DNA of 17,244 nucleotides from Grammothele lineata (taxonomy: Eukaryota > Basidiomycota > Agaricomycetes > Polyporales > Polyporaceae): the NCBI GenBank assembly GCA_002150815.3, contig NDFF03000278.1, positions 1-17,244 of the forward strand. The letters are read 5' to 3'. The notes beneath the pieces were generated by a model that had not been told where the DNA came from, made no database searches, and saw nothing but the letters and a program-made list of their open reading frames with translations. The translations under genes and the position numbers were made by a program. This document shows positions 9,986 to 17,244 of the stretch, one piece after another (positions within the stretch are counted from its first letter, which is position 1; the number at the start of each line of letters is the position of its first letter).

Positions 9986-12106
9986 ATGTCGCATTCAAAT
10001 CCCCATTCGACGACATCTCCACCCGCAGACGGCAATATAGCCACAGCACAGTCTGTCAAGGAGAACGAGGCACTCTCCGTTCACGCGTACAAGGGGCGCT
10101 CGATGCTGAAGAACATTATTCTCATTGGCACTGTTACGCTCGCGCAGATCCTGAATGTACGTGCGCTTGCTTCTACTGCTCTTGTACACGATGTCCATTT
10201 CCTTCCGTAGGTGTCCAACATCTCTGTTACTTCAATCGCTCTTCCTACCATCGGGAAAGAGCTCAACGTCTCGGAGAACAATCTCCAGTGGCCTGTTTCA
10301 GCGTTCGCGCTCAGTAGTGTATGTCTTCGGTTCGTCCTTCTACTTTCGCGGGCTCACATCGCTCAATTCTTCAGGGATGTCTACTACTCTTTCTCGGACG
10401 CGCGGCGGACCTGTACGGACGGAAGAAAGCCTTCATCTTGGGATGCGCGCTCATGGGTATCTTCGGGTTGGGATGCGGCTTTGCCCAAGGTGAGTGTATC
10501 AATCTCCCCCCGACCATACCCGCGCGTACCCACATCTTGTAAGACGACATCACTGTCGATGTTCTCCGTGCCCTCCAAGGCGTTGGCGCAGCCGGGGCCA
10601 TCCCTGCGTCGCTGGGTATTCTTGCCCACACGTTCCCGCCCTCGCACATGCGTTCGATCGCGTTCGCAACCTTCGCCGCGGGTGCACCTGTCGGTGGTGC
10701 GATTGGCCAAATTATTGGAGGTGTCTTCACGCAGGTTACAAAGTAAGCATTTCCGTTTCTTTCGGAATCGCCCGTGTCTGAAAGTGGACAGGGAAACCTG
10801 GCGTTCAACGTTCTGGTTTTTGACAGGCTTGAGTTTCCTGTGCTGCGTAGGTGGATATACATCCATTGACCCGGACGAGCCCTATCAGCTCGAGGACAGG
10901 TACGCGCCGTGCGCTCGCGCCTCGGGTCGTTCGAGGCTAATGCCCCTTGGTAGTCGACTAGATTGGGTTGGTGCGCTGCTCATCACCGCCGGCCTGACCC
11001 TCATCATCTTCGTCCTCAGCGATGGGAGTGTCGCGCCGGATGGCTGGAAGACTCCCTGTACGTCTCTACGATAGTACGTCCATGCCTCCCGCGTGCTGAT
11101 TTTTCCATTTAGATGTCATCGCGCTTCTCGTAGTCGGGGTCATCCTGATCGCGCTCTTCGTACTATGGGAATCATACCTTGAGCAAGTACACAAAGACCC
11201 GCAGTGCGCGAAGGAACACTGGTGGACGCCGCCGCCCCTCATGCCCATCTCGATCTGGGCGCGTTCCAAAGGGCAGCTCGCCGCAGTACTCGCGATCGCG
11301 TTCGTTGAGTGGTGCGCGTTCAATGTCTTCACGTTCTGGGTTCAGGTGCGTAGCATCATAGGGAATGCACGAGCCATTGTTCACGCTGACGTGCTCGAGG
11401 CAGCTGTATTATCAGGATTACCTCTCCCTGAGCCCGATACTAACCATGGTCCGCCTCTTACCGATGTTCGTAACTGGGGTGACTTGTAACGTCATCATCG
11501 CCCTCGTCGTCTCGCGGGTCCCGCTTGTCATCCTCGCTGGTATGTCTATGTCTATTCTGATATGCGCTCTACGTGTTTCGTACATTGACGCCTCGCGCCC
11601 CCTCTTCAGTTATCGGTACGCTCCTCACGGGCGTCGCGTGTCTCCTCTTCGCCGTTATTAATCCCGCCTCGCCGTACTGGGCGTTCGGATTCCCTGCCGC
11701 GATCCTCTGCGTGTTCGGCGCCGACTTCGTCTTCGCGACCGGAACGCTCTTCACCGCCAAAGTCTGCTTGCCTCACGAGCAGTCTCTCGGCGGCGCGCTA
11801 TTCCAAACTCTGACGCAAATCGGGACCTCGTTCGGACTTGCGGTCTCTACTGTCGTATTCGACGCGCGCGTGCAACGCGAGGGCGGCCCCGATCCCACCA
11901 TGGAAGGCTCGCACCTGCAAGCGTACAAGGATGCGATGTGGAGTGGGCTCGCATTTGGCGCATGTGGTGCGCTATTGGCCCTTGTCTTCCTGCGCGGGGT
12001 AGGGCCGGTTGGGCATCGGAAGGAAAAGGTCGAGGAGGGAAATATGGAGCGCTCGGATGTGCCTACGAGTAATGAGCACGAGAAGAAGCTGTCGGTCAAT
12101 CACTAG
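9986..12106 (+). CDS. MFS transporter, drug:H+ antiporter type (DHA2-like)
   Basis: A membrane exporter of the major facilitator superfamily, probably a proton-coupled multidrug or metabolite efflux pump at the plasma membrane. Nine exons: 9986-10156, 10211-10318, 10375-10489, 10544-10742, 10792-10899, 10954-11057, 11113-11345, 11404-11539 and 11610-12106, giving 556 aa in phase. After a 40-residue hydrophilic N terminus, helix 1 runs into SIALPTIGKEL and LQWPVSAFALS (82-92), the DHA2 hallmark. Motif A is GRAADLYGRKK (101-111), motif B LRALQGVGAAGA (139-150), and a motif C-like glycine-rich GAPVGGAIGQIIGG starts at 178. Length fits a 14-helix DHA2 protein. The soluble C terminus ends with a charged tail (…HEKKLSVNH). 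Intron 3 uses a TAAG acceptor, slightly unusual but needed for the frame. The substrate is unknown. The stop codon overlaps the end of a remnant gene on the opposite strand. Confidence 0.93.
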
Positions 12107-12453
12107 TACCATTCACTGTAGCGAGCATAGGGCGGTGCAAAATGTGAACATTTACGGTACTTTTCGTGATACAACTCATACTCCAAGCCTGGAAGCCCGG
12201 GTGCTGGGAGCGAGGTGCGCCGCGCCAGCTGCCTACACTTCCGACGGGTCTGCTTAAGATACTAGAGCGACGCTCTTAGCACAATACGCGCACTATGGCA
12301 GGGTAAAAAAAGACTAACATCAGCCGTCTCGACAATCTGGAGCGCAACGGATAGAACGGAGCCCAGGAACGGCACAGGCAGCGTGTCTGCGATTTGTGCG
12401 GACACGTGGAGGGCGAGCGCGGCGTGTTCCATACTCGGACGTATAGGTCCCAT
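12103..12453 (-). pseudogene. 5' remnant of a basidiomycete adaptor-type (helical N-terminal domain) gene
   Basis: The minus-strand reading from ATG 12453 has exon 12453-12319 and exon 12261-12103, joined in phase over a 57-nt intron (donor GTTAGT, acceptor CTCTAG), giving 97 aa. The first 45 residues (…ALHVSAQIADTLPVPFLGSV… to …LSVALQIVETAD) and the start of exon 2 (KQTRRKCRQLARRT) resemble the amphipathic N-terminal domain of long basidiomycete proteins that carry kinase, NACHT or repeat domains downstream. After about residue 62 the resemblance is lost and the frame stops inside the transporter stop codon region. There is no room for the usual downstream domains. It is most likely a truncated gene copy. 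A short expressed protein is possible but less likely. The family assignment is from recall of similar sequences and is moderate. Confidence 0.5.
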
Positions 12454-13293
12454 GGTTGTAGTGGTGGTAGTAACGGTCGAGTGTAGAGAAGACGGAGAGG
12501 GGAGGCTCGCTGGAAAAGATTTCTATAGTATTTTGATCCTAGAATAGTGCGCTCGGCGGAGCACAAGCGGCAGAGGTTGTGGGTGCCCTTGGGAAACCTA
12601 GGAGCCAGGCGGTTAACGGTGACGAATATGACAGCATACGGATAGAGGGGCGGTACGTACTCCTGCAGCCGGCGGTGGAATTGAGAATAGTTGGTCGAAT
12701 ACGACCGTAGCTATCGTGGTGCATTGGGCAAAGTAGTGGAGCTGCAATCTACAGATTCTGTCCGCTGTAGATCCGGATGCATCAGAAATGGCCATTCCAG
12801 CTTAGAGCTTCAGGTTCTTGAAGTACTTACATTGCGATGGATATTGGCTAGGTAAGCGGGTACGCAGTCTCTCCGTAGGTGGCGCAAGCAACGATCCATT
12901 TCAAGGAACAACATTTGGGAACTGGTACGGCTGAAGAGCTCAAGGACCTGCGGTATAGATAGTGTTGATCGACAAACAAACTGATGTCATTGAGGGGATA
13001 TACTCGAGACGTTAACTGCACCTACATGAGTACCCCATAGATCGCCTGCTACGACAGCTCCCCGCGTCCGATATGTACCACGAGGACACCGCACTGTTAA
13101 CGCTTGGAAGGGCTGGGCTGCGTCAGCCGTTTGAGACCAGCCGGCGGTTAGTGGCATCCCAGATCCGAAGATGAGACATCATGAAAGCGAAACGGACGCA
13201 AGAAGAGCCAACAAACGCGTACCTCAGTGCGTACAGCAGCGCGGCGTACAGACACGGTGCACAATGCAAACGAGGTTGACGTGTTGACGATAA
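12454..13293. other. 840-bp gap without a recognisable gene
   Basis: The stretch contains only short open frames on both strands, none with steady codon bias or a known motif. It would include the promoter of the 12453 minus-strand remnant. A small GGCTG…CAGCC inverted repeat occurs near 13113-13126. The sequence lies between the last intact gene and the transposon-like element and is probably decayed intergenic DNA. Confidence 0.4.
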
Positions 13294-13341
13294 CATCAGA
13301 AGAACCCGTATGGCACTGAGTGCACTGATTCGCACTGACGC
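13294..13341 (+). repeat. left terminal inverted repeat
   Basis: Pairs with the inverted copy at 14742-14793. It includes CATCAGAA (13294-13301), GTATGGCACTG (13308-13318) and TCGCACTGACGC (13330-13341). Confidence 0.6.
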
Positions 13342-13368
13342 CCGGCCATCAGTGCCACTCAGTGTCCA
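13311..13368. repeat. long hairpin in the left end of the transposon-like element
   Basis: TGGCACTGAGTGCACTGAT (13311-13329) is mirrored by ATCAGTGCCACTCAGTGTCCA (13348-13368). This gives about 19 bp of near-perfect stem with two 1-nt bulges and an 18-nt loop. It overlaps the terminal repeat. Confidence 0.65.
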
Positions 13369-14741
13369 TCAGTACTCGTCAGTAAATGTCCGTCAGTACG
13401 GCTTCGTCAGTGCTCAGTGTAAGCCGTCCAAACGGGGTGCTGATCCTGGCTGTCGGGCGCGTATCGGGACGGGCGGTTTCGGTGCGAAACTGAATATGAT
13501 TCTATCTCGTAGCTACGCATACAGGCAAAATCCCTATACTATAAGAATCGTCGCTCCAAACACGCCCGCTATTGACTGGTGCAGCCCACGTTCCGGGAGA
13601 GGAGGGGCTATGAGCCCCGCAGGCGACTCACTAACGAAGTACATTGAGAGAGGGAGGGGAGAACTTGCTGCTCTTACCGTGGCAAGCTCCGGGAAGGGCC
13701 TGGAAGGGAAGGCGCGCCGCAGCATGGCATGCGACATTGAAAGGGACAGCGGAGTCTCGGCTGATGGACGAAAGTAGCGGAGAGGGCGCAGGGTGGTTAC
13801 CAGGATCCAGCACGAGCCATAGTGGGAGTGATTGACATGTTAGGAAAGGCGCAGCGGTTGCAGGAGATACACGCTGACGCGAGAGGGGGCCAGCGCAGGA
13901 TGCGTCGTGACGGAAGAGGCGGGGACGCACTGACGCAAAGTGCGAGCACCACATACCAGCGCGTGCTGCGTGACTCGAGCATGCCGATGCGGGGGGTTGG
14001 AGGTCTTGCAATCGCAGCAGAGGGGTGGCGGACTATGACACTGCGTACCAGTATCCTTTGCCAGCAATCATCCGAGATCCTACGTGAGTGACGTTCAGTC
14101 CAAACTCTAGCCTGCTCCATGCGTTACTACGGTGCTCGACCCGATGTCGAGGCGTCAAGCTTCGAGCTTTGAGCTCAATGTCTGAGTGAAAAATTTTCGA
14201 GCTCGTCCTAGCGCCTGGGAGAACTGTGAAAGGGCGTGAGATCAAGTCTGTAAGGGTGAGATGGCACTTAAAACCAACCTGACAGCTATAGGTGGTGTTT
14301 GGAAACCATGAGGAGAGCATGAGTAGCATCGAGGACGACGGGGACGAGGAGAACGGGGTGTATGCACGCTCGTCGGCGGGCGAGCTCCGGGCGTCTCGAT
14401 TTAGGGCCGGTCATGCGCAACTTGGCGCCCTCAACTCCCCAAACACTCTTCGCGTTACTCCGTGTTTTGTCACCTCCTCTCGGGTACATGTTCGCTCAGA
14501 GTGCAGTATCAACGCGAGTTACCCCGGACGGCGTGGGTCAGGACTTCGTGGCCGGCATGTTGACTTAGCCAGGTTGAGCCTGGGGCCGACTCTGCTGCTA
14601 ATGCCTAGCTTGTGCGCATTATCCTGGAGGCATATGGATGCCCTGAGACATTCCAACGCACCATGCGTTTTCATTGGCGATGTGTATTGCAGACAGGTGT
14701 TGATCGTACTGACTCGTACTGACGGCACTGACGGAAAATCT

Positions 14742-14793
14742 CGTCAGCGCGCCAGTGCGACCAGTGTGGCAGTGCCATACAGAAGTTCTGATG
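14742..14793 (-). repeat. right terminal inverted repeat
   Basis: Reverse complement carries CATCAGAA (14793-14786), GTATGGCACTG and TCGCACTGGCGC in the same order as the left end. Differences are scattered substitutions and one or two 1-nt gaps. Confidence 0.6.
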
Positions 14794-15154
14794 AACGAAT
14801 CGCGGGCCACTGTATAAATCAGAATAGAGCAGCACTCATGAGGCGGTGTGCGGGACGGAGAAGTGGGCGAGCAGACGTACGGCATGCTCGAGGCGTGGAA
14901 GACGGCATTGATCGCCTGCAAGACGAGGGACGTGCGCGGGTATAGCGCGATGCTGAACGCGACGAGAGCGATGGACGAACGTCTGCGGGTGAGCAACGCT
15001 AAGGAAGCGCGACAGGGCGAAGGAGAAAGACGGGCGTACACGTCGATGAGGAACATCACGTAGACCTCATGCATGTTCCTGCTGGGGTTCGGCATGATTC
15101 TACGCGTACCGCCATTGAGGAGACGCATATTCACCGTAAGATAGATAAACTCAC

Positions 15155-15369
15155 CCTCAGCAAAATCGATCTCGAACACCGCCTGAACGTGCTTCTTCCC
15201 TTCCCCCTCCCTCTCGGACAAGTCCACCTTCGTGAATTCCTGGTGGGGCGTGGTAAGACGCGCAAGGTGCGCGCTGCCTCGGAGGACGATGGTCACGACC
15301 TCTACGATCTCCGCGTACTGGGCATCCGAGAGGTCGTCGGAGAACCGGGGTTGAAGGAGGCTGGAATGT
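15155..15369 (-). CDS. isolated coding-like exon, unrecognised product
   Basis: On the minus strand, the 215 bases between an acceptor (CTTCCCCAG, intron side from 15370) and a donor (GTGAGT, intron side to 15154) read as 71 residues with strongly GC-biased third positions (…FSDDLSDAQYAEIVEVV…, …HQEFTKVDLSEREGEGKK…, …VQAVFEIDFAEG). The same frame stays open to 14619, and a second coding-like stretch (about 15070-14850, …VYVMFLIDVYARLSPSP…, …INAVFHASSMPYVCSP…) follows. However, splicing at the 15154 donor puts that stretch out of frame with the acceptors I can see. I do not recognise the protein. It may be an exon of a gene cut by the transposon-like element to its left, or a pseudogene fragment. 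Confidence 0.35.
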
Positions 15370-15495
15370 CTGGGGAAGAACAGGGTTCGTAACACGGTTC
15401 GTACAAGGAGATTATGTCGGAGTACACAAGAGGAGAGAAGTTTAGGTGGTGCGATCGACGACGAGCGAGCGGATTTTGTTAGGGAGGTCGTCGAC

Positions 15496-15536
15496 GAACG
15501 AGCGAGACCGAGCGAAGCGAGGTCGAGCGAGTGAGG
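15496..15536. repeat. GAGCGA-rich simple repeat
   Basis: A low-complexity run of degenerate GAGCGAG/CGAGCGA units. It includes a small GACC…GGTC inverted pair. It lies immediately on the 3' product side of the hammerhead cleavage site on the minus strand. Confidence 0.6.
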
Positions 15537-15544
15537 AGACGGCC

Positions 15545-15614
15545 GAATAGGTAAGAACCTGGGGGCAAACCCAGGCAGGTCCTTTCGGCTTTATACGCCT
15601 CATCAGACCTATTC
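15545..15614 (-). ncRNA. hammerhead ribozyme (type I topology)
   Basis: Self-cleaving RNA motif on the minus strand. Stem I: GAATAGGT (15614-15607) pairs perfectly with ACCTATTC (15552-15545), extendable by one G-U and one C-G pair. The invariant core CTGATGA is at 15606-15600. Stem II is GGC/GCC with a 7-nt loop (GTATAAA), then GAAA. Stem III is GGACCTG with CAGGTTC (7 bp including one G-U), capped by an inner GGG/CCC and a TTTG loop. The cleavage triplet is CUU, placing scission between 15553 and 15552. All core positions match (C3-A9, G12-A14, A15.1-U16.1). U17 instead of the usual C17 is allowed by the NUH rule but is often slower. The ends open on stem I, giving type I topology. An alternative CCTGGG/CCCAGG hairpin competes with stem III. 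Activity is inferred, not shown. Confidence 0.85.
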
Positions 15615-15631
15615 AGACAGTGATACCAGAT

Positions 15632-16502
15632 GATATCTATACTACTTTGTGTGAGAGGTCTCATATGGCTGGGCTACCCGTTTGGCCTGAAAATTTGCAC
15701 ACACGTTCATGACCCTATTGACAACGTCTGTGCAAATTCTTAGGAAGATTGGTGGTTTAGTTTTTGAGCAGCGAGCCTTTCAATTTTGTTACAGTGCTGC
15801 AGAGGCTGCATGAAGCAGCTGCCTCATTGGGTAAGAAAGCTGTGCTGAAGCGCCAAATTAAGCGCTCAATCCCGCAGGTTGGTGAACGTTCCAACTATGA
15901 GAGTGCATGCATCCTGGAGTCATGAGTGGTGAATGGGGGCAGATATTAATGCACACACCATAAAGTAGCTCGGGGAAACCTGTAAGCCATTGGGCATCGC
16001 ACTTGTGCATGTCCCAGCCACAATACTGGTCTCCACTTCAATGAACTGGCTGGCATCTTCATCTAGCACTCAATCTAGCTCCAACTGCCAGCCTTTGCTG
16101 GTATGGTCAACAAGGGAGATTGAAGACCCATATGCACTTGGGATCCCCGCAAGTGCAAACATAGATTTAGGGAGTATGTCAAAGGTCAGTTTCCAAGCCT
16201 ATTTTAGTTGCATAACACCCTCATAAAACCAGCACAAAAGCTGAGGGACTGTTGGGCACGGGTGCTTGTGTATACAATTTATGATATATGCTGTATGGTC
16301 ATGAATATGCAGGATTTGGGATATGGTTAGTTTGAAAGAGACGCAACCATTTGTGTTTCTTTTGATCTGGCAGACTTTCTCCCTGGCTCACTACCATTCT
16401 CGAATGCATCTTAGAGTTTGTACCAAGTGCAGTCAGGGAGATCTGGATATACTCAGCATATCCTCATTCTCATCTTGGTGGGTAATCTGCCCATTGCATA
16501 GA
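15632..16502. repeat. tandem repeat unit, copy 1 (867-bp period)
   Basis: Direct repeat whose second copy starts near 16503. Exact alignment blocks are offset by 867 nt, for example TGAAAATTTGCACACACG at 15688 and 16555. The left edge is more diverged (offset about 869-871). The unit is more AT-rich than the gene region and holds stop codons in all frames, with only a 78-aa ORF (15990-16226) repeated in copy 2. No transposase, reverse transcriptase or known LTR signature is recognised. A short protein-like stretch (…LGKKAVLKRQIKRSIPQVGE…, about 15824-15883) could be a coding relic. The unit begins about 18 bp from the hammerhead motif. Confidence 0.85.
16134..16156. repeat. small inverted repeat inside each tandem unit
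   Basis: GCACTTG and CAAGTGC separated by nine bases form a 7-bp stem. The same structure is repeated exactly at 17001-17023 in copy 2. Confidence 0.5.
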
Positions 16503-17244
16503 GATCCTATATACTTTGTTGGAGGAGGTTCATATGGCTGGGATACCGTTCGCCTGAAAATTTGCACACACGTTCATGACCCTATTGACAACGCCTGTGC
16601 AAATTTTTAGGAAGATTGGTGGTTTAGTTTTTGAGCAGTGAGCCTTTCAATTTTGTTACAGTGCTGCAGAGGCTGCATGAAGCAGCTGCCTCATTCGGTA
16701 AGAAAGCTGTGCTGAAGCGCCAAATTAAGCGCTCAACCCCGCAGGTTGGTGAATGTTCCAACTATGAGAGTGCATGCATCCTGGAGTCATGAGTGGTGAA
16801 TGGGGGCAGATATTAATGCACACACCATAAAGTAGCTCGGGGAAACCTGTAAGCCATTGGGCATCGCACTTGTGCATGTCCCAGCCACAATACTGGTCTC
16901 CACTTCAATGAACTGGCTGGCATCTTCATCTAGCACTCAATCCAGCTCCAACTGCCAGCCTTTGCTGGTATGGTCAACAAGGGGGATTGAAGACCCATAT
17001 GCACTTGGGATCCCCGCAAGTGCAAACATAAATTCAGGGAGTATGTCAAAGGTCAGTTTCCAAGCCTATTTTAGTTGCATAACACCCTCATAAAACCAGC
17101 ACAAAAGCTGAGGGACTGTTGGGCACGGGTGCTTGTGTATACAATTTATGATATATGCTGTATGGTCATGAATATGCAGGATTTGGGATATGGGTTAGTT
17201 TGAAGAGACGCACATTTGTGTTTCTTTTGATCTGCCAGAGCTTT
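16503..17244. repeat. tandem repeat unit, copy 2 (cut by the window end)
   Basis: Near-identical to copy 1 over about 690 bp, with roughly a dozen substitutions, mostly transitions, and small indels at the far right (around 17192-17244). No hammerhead core is present at its left junction, unlike copy 1. The high identity suggests a recent duplication or homogenisation between neighbouring units. More copies may lie beyond the window. Confidence 0.85.

Larger units (their letters stand above)
13294..14793. mobile_element. probable non-autonomous DNA transposon with terminal inverted repeats
   Basis: The two ends mirror each other. 13294-13341 on the plus strand matches the reverse complement of 14742-14793, sharing CATCAGAA, then GTATGGCACTG, a CACTG block and CGCACTG(A/G)CGC, with about 80% identity in the 33-bp core. 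Inside each end lie clusters of GTCAGTA/CAGTG motifs, facing inward in opposite orientation (13346-13421 and 14701-14776), a layout typical of transposase-binding subterminal repeats. The 1.5-kb interior has no recognisable transposase; its ORFs (13310-13777 +, 13631-14011 -, 14292-14945 +) lack known motifs. No convincing target-site duplication is seen. A TA immediately outside TGGCACTG on both sides could be one if the true end is the inner block. The superfamily is undetermined. Confidence 0.55.

Noticed and set aside
10371..10866. 160- and 163-aa ORFs on the minus strand
   Set aside because: Both are shadows of transporter exons 3-5, whose plus-strand frame carries clear MFS motifs.
14787..14810. 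A second CTGATGA, at 14788, as another hammerhead core
   Set aside because: It lacks the GAAA element and any matching stem I. It is part of the right terminal repeat of the transposon-like element.
14292..14945. 217-aa ORF on the plus strand
   Set aside because: It runs across the right end of the transposon-like element, is arginine-rich and is antisense to coding-like sequence, with no steady codon bias.
15479..15484. TTAGGG telomere-like hexamer near the ribozyme
   Set aside because: It is a single hexamer with no tandem copies. It does not show a telomere despite the possible link to telomeric Penelope-like elements.
15556..15581. CCTGGG/CCCAGG hairpin as a tRNA arm or terminator
   Set aside because: No cloverleaf or A/B boxes are present. 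The hairpin is explained by stem III of the hammerhead.
15990..16226. 78-aa ORF, repeated at 16857-17093
   Set aside because: It repeats only because the DNA repeats. Its AT-rich, Ser-rich reading has no domain and other frames are equally plausible.
15632..17244. Reading the two 867-bp copies as the paired LTRs of a retrotransposon
   Set aside because: The copies abut directly with no internal coding region, primer-binding site or polypurine tract that I can identify. A tandem array fits better.

Overview
The window looks like nuclear DNA of a filamentous basidiomycete, probably an Agaricomycete. The protein-coding genes are GC-rich and split by many short introns. These are mostly 49-75 nt, with GTRNGT-type donors, CTGAC/CTAAC-like branch sites and YAG acceptors. 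Recovering the reading frames by splicing gives five full-length genes whose exon phases all close. The taxonomic assignment is inferred from gene style and family resemblance only.

Layout. Positions 1-908 hold weak, unrecognised coding traces and the leader of the first gene. 909-2842 (+) is an eight-exon SAM-dependent O-methyltransferase (507 aa). 2947-4291 (-) is a three-exon protein of unknown function (402 aa) with a PPTY motif and one hydrophobic segment. 4758-6391 (-) is a four-exon class V PLP-dependent aminotransferase / cysteine-desulfurase-like enzyme (426 aa). 6842-9401 (+) is a bestrophin-like (RFP-TM) anion channel (624 aa) that appears to need a 3-nt microexon. 9986-12106 (+) is a nine-exon MFS drug:H+ antiporter-type transporter (556 aa). 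12103-12453 (-) is the 5' remnant of a basidiomycete adaptor-type gene, ending across the transporter stop codon.

From about 12.45 kb onward the window is gene-poor and repeat-rich. A probable non-autonomous DNA transposon of about 1.5 kb (13294-14793) has imperfect terminal inverted repeats and clusters of GTCAGTA-like subterminal motifs. An isolated coding-like exon lies on the minus strand at 15155-15369. At 15545-15614, minus strand, there is a complete hammerhead ribozyme motif: core CTGATGA...GAAA, three helices and a CUU cleavage triplet. It sits about 20 bp from the start of a direct tandem repeat with an 867-bp period (15632 to the window end), which is visibly more AT-rich than the gene region.

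How the genes relate: a methyltransferase, a PLP enzyme and a DHA-type exporter could act together in small-molecule metabolism, but no backbone synthase is visible, so a biosynthetic cluster is not established. The strongest non-routine signal is the hammerhead ribozyme beside the tandem array. It suggests a ribozyme-bearing retroelement or repeat that self-processes its RNA.
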